Assembly (NCBI RefSeq): GCF_025961225.1 | Contig: NZ_JAOQNG010000004.1 | Coordinates: forward strand, 589,001-653,000 | Direction of reading: 5' to 3' | Length of the DNA stretch: 64,000 bases | Source of the DNA: Azospirillum canadense | GTDB taxonomy: Bacteria > Pseudomonadota > Alphaproteobacteria > Azospirillales > Azospirillaceae | Part shown: positions 62,749 to 64,000 of the stretch, piece by piece | Layout: each line of letters begins with the position of its first letter | Numbering within the stretch: position 1 is the stretch's first letter | Position numbers and translations under genes: made by a program | The notes under the pieces: generated by a model | The model's input: only the letters and a program-made list of their open reading frames with translations | What the model was told of the DNA's origin: nothing | Database searches by the model: none

Positions 62749-63999
62749 TCAGCCGGTGGTGAGCTTGTCGACGAAGCGGTCGACCTGGGACTGCACCGCG
62801 TGCAGGCTCTCCTCCAGGCTGCGGATGTCCCGGTGCAGGCCGGCCGCGGATTCCCCGTTGCGGCGGGCCGAATGGGCGACACCCTGCACGTTCTCGCGCA
62901 GTTGCTGGGTGCCATGGGCGGCCTGCTGCACGGCGCGGCTGATCTGGGTGGTCGCAGAGTTCTGCTGCTCCACCGCCGTCGCGATGGAGGCGCTGATCTC
63001 CGACAGGGTGCCGATCACCTTGGCAATCCCGCCGATCTCGCCCGCCGCGTCGCCGGTGGAGGCCTGGATCGCGTTGATGAGCGCGGAGATCTCCTCCGTC
63101 GCCTTGGCGGTCTGCCCTGCGAGGTTCTTCACTTCGGTGGCGACCACCGCGAAGCCTTTTCCGGCCTCGCCCGCACGCGCCGCCTCGATGGTGGCGTTCA
63201 GCGCCAGCAGGTTCGTCTGGCCGGCGATGGACGTGATCAGGGTCAGCACGTCGCCGATCCGGTTAGAGTCCTCCACCAGCTTGTTCATCAGGCCGACCGT
63301 GCCGCTGACCCGGCGGCTCGCCCCGTCGGACACGCCGTGCGAGTTCTGCGCCTGGGCCGCGATCTCGCGGATGGAGGCGGCCAGCTGCTCCACGGCGGCG
63401 GCCACGGTTTCCACGTTGCCGCTGACGTCGTCCGCCACGCTGGCGACGCCGCTGCTGAGCGACGCGTTCTCGCTGGCGCTGGTGGCGACTTCGCCCACGG
63501 CGCCGCTCATCGCCTCCGCGGTGCGGTTCACGGTGGACAGGAGCTGCCCGACGTCGGTGTCGAAGGTTTCCGCAACGGCCGCCAGGGCGGCGCGGCGCTG
63601 CCGGTCCGTCTCGGCGGCGTGGCCGGCCTGTTCGGCCTCCAGACGCGCCTTGGCGATGGCATTCTCGCGGAAGGTCTGCACGGCCGCCGCCATGCGCCCC
63701 ACCTCGTCGCGTCGGCCGAGCGCCGGCACTTCGACGTCGGTGCGGCCGGAGGCCAGATCGCTCATCACGGCCGTTATGCGCACGATGGGCCCCGTGACGC
63801 CGCGCACGATGGTGAGCAGCACGCCGCAGACGACCAGCAGGATCAGGGCGCAGACGCCGGCGATGACGAGCGTGGTGCTTCGGATCTCGTCGTAGACGCG
63901 CTGGGTGGACAGCCCGACCTCGATGGTGCCGATCTCCGTCAGCTTGGCCCCGGTGCCGCGGGTGATCGGCGCGGTGCGCAGGATGATCGTGTCGTCGGA
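62749..63999 (-). CDS. Methyl-accepting chemotaxis protein, N-terminus beyond window
   Basis: 416 residues are visible; the frame is open to the window edge, so the 5' end is missing. Seen: the end of a periplasmic or sensor domain (TIEVGLSTQRVYDEI), a membrane helix (LVIAGVCALILLVVCGVLLT), a HAMP domain (PIVRITAVMSDLASGRTDVE), and the signalling domain with the conserved tip AGQTNLLALNATIEAARAGE followed by GKGFAVVATEVKNLA. The C-terminal end has no obvious CheR-binding pentapeptide. The ligand cannot be read. Confidence 0.92.
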   Translation of the reverse strand, partial: SDDTIILRTAPITRGTGAKLTEIGTIEVGLSTQRVYDEIRSTTLVIAGVCALILLVVCGVLLTIVRGVTGPIVRITAVMSDLASGRTDVEVPALGRRDEVGRMAAAVQTFRENAIAKARLEAEQAGHAAETDRQRRAALAAVAETFDTDVGQLLSTVNRTAEAMSGAVGEVATSASENASLSSGVASVADDVSGNVETVAAAVEQLAASIREIAAQAQNSHGVSDGASRRVSGTVGLMNKLVEDSNRIGDVLTLITSIAGQTNLLALNATIEAARAGEAGKGFAVVATEVKNLAGQTAKATEEISALINAIQASTGDAAGEIGGIAKVIGTLSEISASIATAVEQQNSATTQISRAVQQAAHGTQQLRENVQGVAHSARRNGESAAGLHRDIRSLEESLHAVQSQVDRFVDKLTTG

Positions 64000-64000
64000 G

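Overview
The window is a 64 kb piece of a high-GC genome. It reads as an alphaproteobacterium of the Rhodospirillales type, and an Azospirillum relative is the likeliest host. That rests on the RegB/RegA redox pair beside a Cyo quinol oxidase, a dual cold-shock-domain protein, a BMP-type nucleoside ABC operon, short GC-rich intergenic repeats and dense ATGA-coupled operons. This assignment is inference; no 16S rRNA gene is present. I see no insertion sequence, phage gene or CRISPR array.

Layout. (1) 1-24291, plus strand: the 3' part of a giant repeat exoprotein (more than 6,079 residues) followed by four export-type genes: a lipoprotein outer-membrane factor, a periplasmic adaptor, a membrane adaptor with a GAF-like head, and a PqqD-like/M50 protease/adaptor fusion. 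No ABC exporter ATPase is in this block. (2) 24292-30413, minus strand: a pair of inverted intergenic repeats, then a BMP-type nucleobase/nucleoside ABC importer operon ending in a cytosine-deaminase-like enzyme. (3) 30763-34416: an unknown 182-residue protein, a MocR-type regulator and an MFS transporter. (4) 34417-41373: a palindrome-rich divergent promoter, cyoABCD quinol oxidase, SURF1, then the RegB/RegA redox two-component pair. (5) 41385-45119: two stand-alone receiver proteins (one with Glu at the phosphorylation site), a Crp/Fnr regulator, a GlxA/FtrA-type AraC regulator and a rhodanese. (6) 45139-57412: a selenium island with selA, selB, selC (tRNA-Sec), a formate/nitrite-type channel, and on the minus strand a selenoprotein formate dehydrogenase operon preceded by an NDH-2/SelD fusion. 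(7) 57749-64000: HU, small unknown proteins, a dual cold-shock protein, a membrane redox-type adenylate cyclase with a 2Fe-2S domain, a candidate small RNA, a 44-residue protein and the C-terminal part of a chemotaxis receptor.

How the genes work together. The selenium island is nearly self-contained. SelD makes selenophosphate, SelA charges tRNA-Sec, and SelB delivers it to the in-frame UGA at codon 199 of fdhA, which is followed by a bacterial SECIS-like hairpin. The channel would supply formate, and the NrfD-type anchor would pass electrons to quinone. The Cyo oxidase consumes quinol, and the quinone-sensing RegB/RegA pair sits directly downstream, so regions 4 to 6 form a respiratory theme. 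The redox-type cyclase near the right end fits that theme.

The most unusual element is the giant exoprotein with its apparently ABC-less export operon containing an intramembrane-type zinc protease.
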